From: Desulfurococcales archaeon
GTDB taxonomy: Archaea > Thermoproteota > Thermoprotei_A > Sulfolobales > Ignisphaeraceae
NCBI GenBank assembly: GCA_028275745.1
Contig: JAPWUB010000004.1
Span: 1 to 33,920 of the forward strand
DNA length: 33,920 nucleotides
Reading direction: 5' to 3'
Part shown: positions 33,041 through 33,920 of the stretch, in pieces
How the letters are laid out: every line of letters begins with the position of its first letter
Numbering within the stretch: position 1 is the first letter of the stretch
The notes under the pieces: model-generated
The model's database searches: none
The model's input: only the letters and a program-made list of their open reading frames with translations
What the model was told of the DNA's origin: nothing
Program-made: the position numbers and the translations under genes

Positions 33041-33214
33041 GTGAAAAAGTTGAGAATGCCGAGAAGTTGCCCCATAAATTTTGAATTCTCAGTAGACAAT
33101 ATAGAGTGCAAAGTTTGCAAATACTTTGATTCATGCCTAGCTATATACATGAAAGCAAAGAGGCTTAGCGAGAATCTAGCAAGTAAGAGAAGTATAAGGA
33201 GCACAACACCTTAG
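33041..33214 (+). CDS. 57-residue Cys4 protein next to Lsm
   Basis: GTG 33041 to TAG 33212-33214 encodes a small basic protein with four cysteines in SCPINFEF, ECKVCKYFDSC: C10, C23, C26 and C32. The pattern C-x12-C-x2-C-x5-C suits a zinc or iron-sulfur site. It is too short for most automated gene calls. ATG 33056 is an alternative start. It lies six bases after the Lsm stop, on the same strand, and so is probably co-transcribed. The function is not recognised. Confidence 0.65.
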   Translation: MKKLRMPRSCPINFEFSVDNIECKVCKYFDSCLAIYMKAKRLSENLASKRSIRSTTP

Positions 33215-33372
33215 CATAATACCAAAATGGTTATAATAATATCTAAACATTTGCTGAAACGCTTAATGCACACAATTAATTAATTGAAAATATAAGTATA
33301 TTAACCTTCAGTAATACGATTAGGTATATCTAAAGAGTACAGAAAGCCATTAAGAGAGGTGAGGATGGGATA

Positions 33373-33920
33373 ATGATAAATGTAAAAGTATCTGAACATA
33401 GATGGCCTGGAATTGAGAACCTAGAAATTGAAATAGTTGAAAGAAAAGGCCTTGGACACCCAGACTACATAGCAGATAGCGTTGCGGAGGCTATAAGCAA
33501 AGAACTCAGCAAATACTATATACAAAGGTTTGGCACTATTCTGCACCATAATGTTGACAAAGTTCTTGTTGTTGGTGGGCAAGCAAACCCCGTGTTTGGA
33601 GGAGGTGAGATACTTCAACCAATATACATAATAGTATCTGGTAGAGCTACCACCTATGTAAAGTCTAAGGAAGGACTTGAATTCATACCCATAGGTACAA
33701 TAGTTTTGAAAGCTGCTAAGAACTGGATTAAGGAGAACTTCAGATTTCTAGATCCTGAAGAACATGTAATTGTAGACTACAAGATTGGGCAAGGAAGTGT
33801 AGATCTTGTAGGACTTTTTGAGCTAGGTCTAAAGCGTTATCCTCTAGCCAATGACACAAGTTTTGGAACAGCCTTTGCGCCATTATCAACATTAGAGAAG
33901 CTAGTGTACAGCGTTGAAAG
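33373..33920 (+). CDS. mat: Archaeal S-adenosylmethionine synthetase (5' part)
   Basis: Partial gene: the first 182 codons, running off the window end. The archaeal-type MAT is divergent from bacterial MetK but recognisable. [21 protein letters not shown] (residues ~24-44) contains the HPD that positions methionine and [48 protein letters not shown] and [14 protein letters not shown] follow, the last being the SFGTGFAP-type block. It makes SAM from methionine and ATP. ATG 33373 is preceded by GAGGTGAGG; the small ATG-GGA-TAA at 33365 is out of frame. The 5' flank 33215-33372 is AT-rich with a TATA-like AAATATAAGTATATT. Confidence 0.94.
   Translation, partial: MINVKVSEHRWPGIENLEIEIVERKGLGHPDYIADSVAEAISKELSKYYIQRFGTILHHNVDKVLVVGGQANPVFGGGEILQPIYIIVSGRATTYVKSKEGLEFIPIGTIVLKAAKNWIKENFRFLDPEEHVIVDYKIGQGSVDLVGLFELGLKRYPLANDTSFGTAFAPLSTLEKLVYSVE

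Noticed and set aside
1-33920. CRISPR arrays, insertion sequences, rRNA genes, prophage or integrative-element signals
   Set aside because: No regularly spaced repeats, transposase or integrase-like proteins, or rRNA sequence found on either strand.

Overview
This window is a piece of a hyperthermophilic crenarchaeal (Thermoproteota) chromosome. The complete cdvA-cdvB-cdvC cell-division cluster, Hel308, a beta-CASP RNase of the aCPSF2 type, alpha-NAC with a UBA domain, DTD2-type D-aminoacyl-tRNA deacylase, archaemetzincin, archaeal-type S-adenosylmethionine synthetase and an NFACT/Rqc2-like protein are all archaeal. CdvABC argues for a Sulfolobales, Desulfurococcales, Fervidicoccales or Ignisphaera-like lineage and against Thermoproteales. 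The DNA is AT-rich, while the tRNA and one intergenic hairpin are strongly GC-rich, as expected at high growth temperature. The lineage call is inference; no rRNA gene is present.

Layout. 1-1061: a CxxC protein overlapping an Lrp/AsnC regulator. 1063-5694 (minus): a possible transcription unit of a small winged-helix-like protein, an Lrp regulator, a C/D-box guide RNA, a ~1040-residue SF2 helicase and an overlapping thioredoxin-like protein. 5774-6516 (plus): two overlapping small genes. 6591-8123 (minus): an SLC13/ArsB-type permease. 8302-10515: Hel308 behind a 19-codon leader ORF. 10524-14975: a possible nuclease, DtdA, aCPSF2, NAC, an unknown, and a SpoIIM-like membrane protein. 15079-15900: SAM hydrolase. 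15931-19539 (minus): HD phosphohydrolase, archaemetzincin and a JAMM-motif protein, interleaved with four C/D-box RNAs and a GC-rich hairpin. 19638-24509: sugar isomerase, PAC2 protein, tRNA(CAU), membrane protein, DUF434 protein, KaiC/RadA-like ATPase and a small unknown. 24628-29234: DUF2070 membrane protein, then cdvABC. 29306-32651: CBS protein, NFACT protein, small membrane protein, Sfm1-like SPOUT methyltransferase. 32753-33920: Lsm protein, an unlisted 57-residue Cys4 protein, and the 5' part of SAM synthetase.

The least expected content is RNA. Five C/D-box 2'-O-methylation guide RNA candidates (4798-4855, 16018-16083, 16113-16168, 16790-16848, 19258-19320) were found by reading for box C (RUGAUGA/U), D' (CUGA), C' and D (CUGA) with guides of 11-14 nt. 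All five lie on the minus strand and sit between, or just touching, protein genes, several within about 15 nt of a stop codon. Three flank the archaemetzincin gene. No mobile element, CRISPR array or rRNA gene was seen.

A theme joins much of the window: RNA modification and translation quality (guide RNAs, tRNA, DtdA, NAC, NFACT, Lsm, aCPSF2, Sfm1-like methyltransferase) and SAM metabolism (SAM synthetase, SAM hydrolase, methyltransferases), beside DNA repair helicases and the ESCRT-type division machinery.
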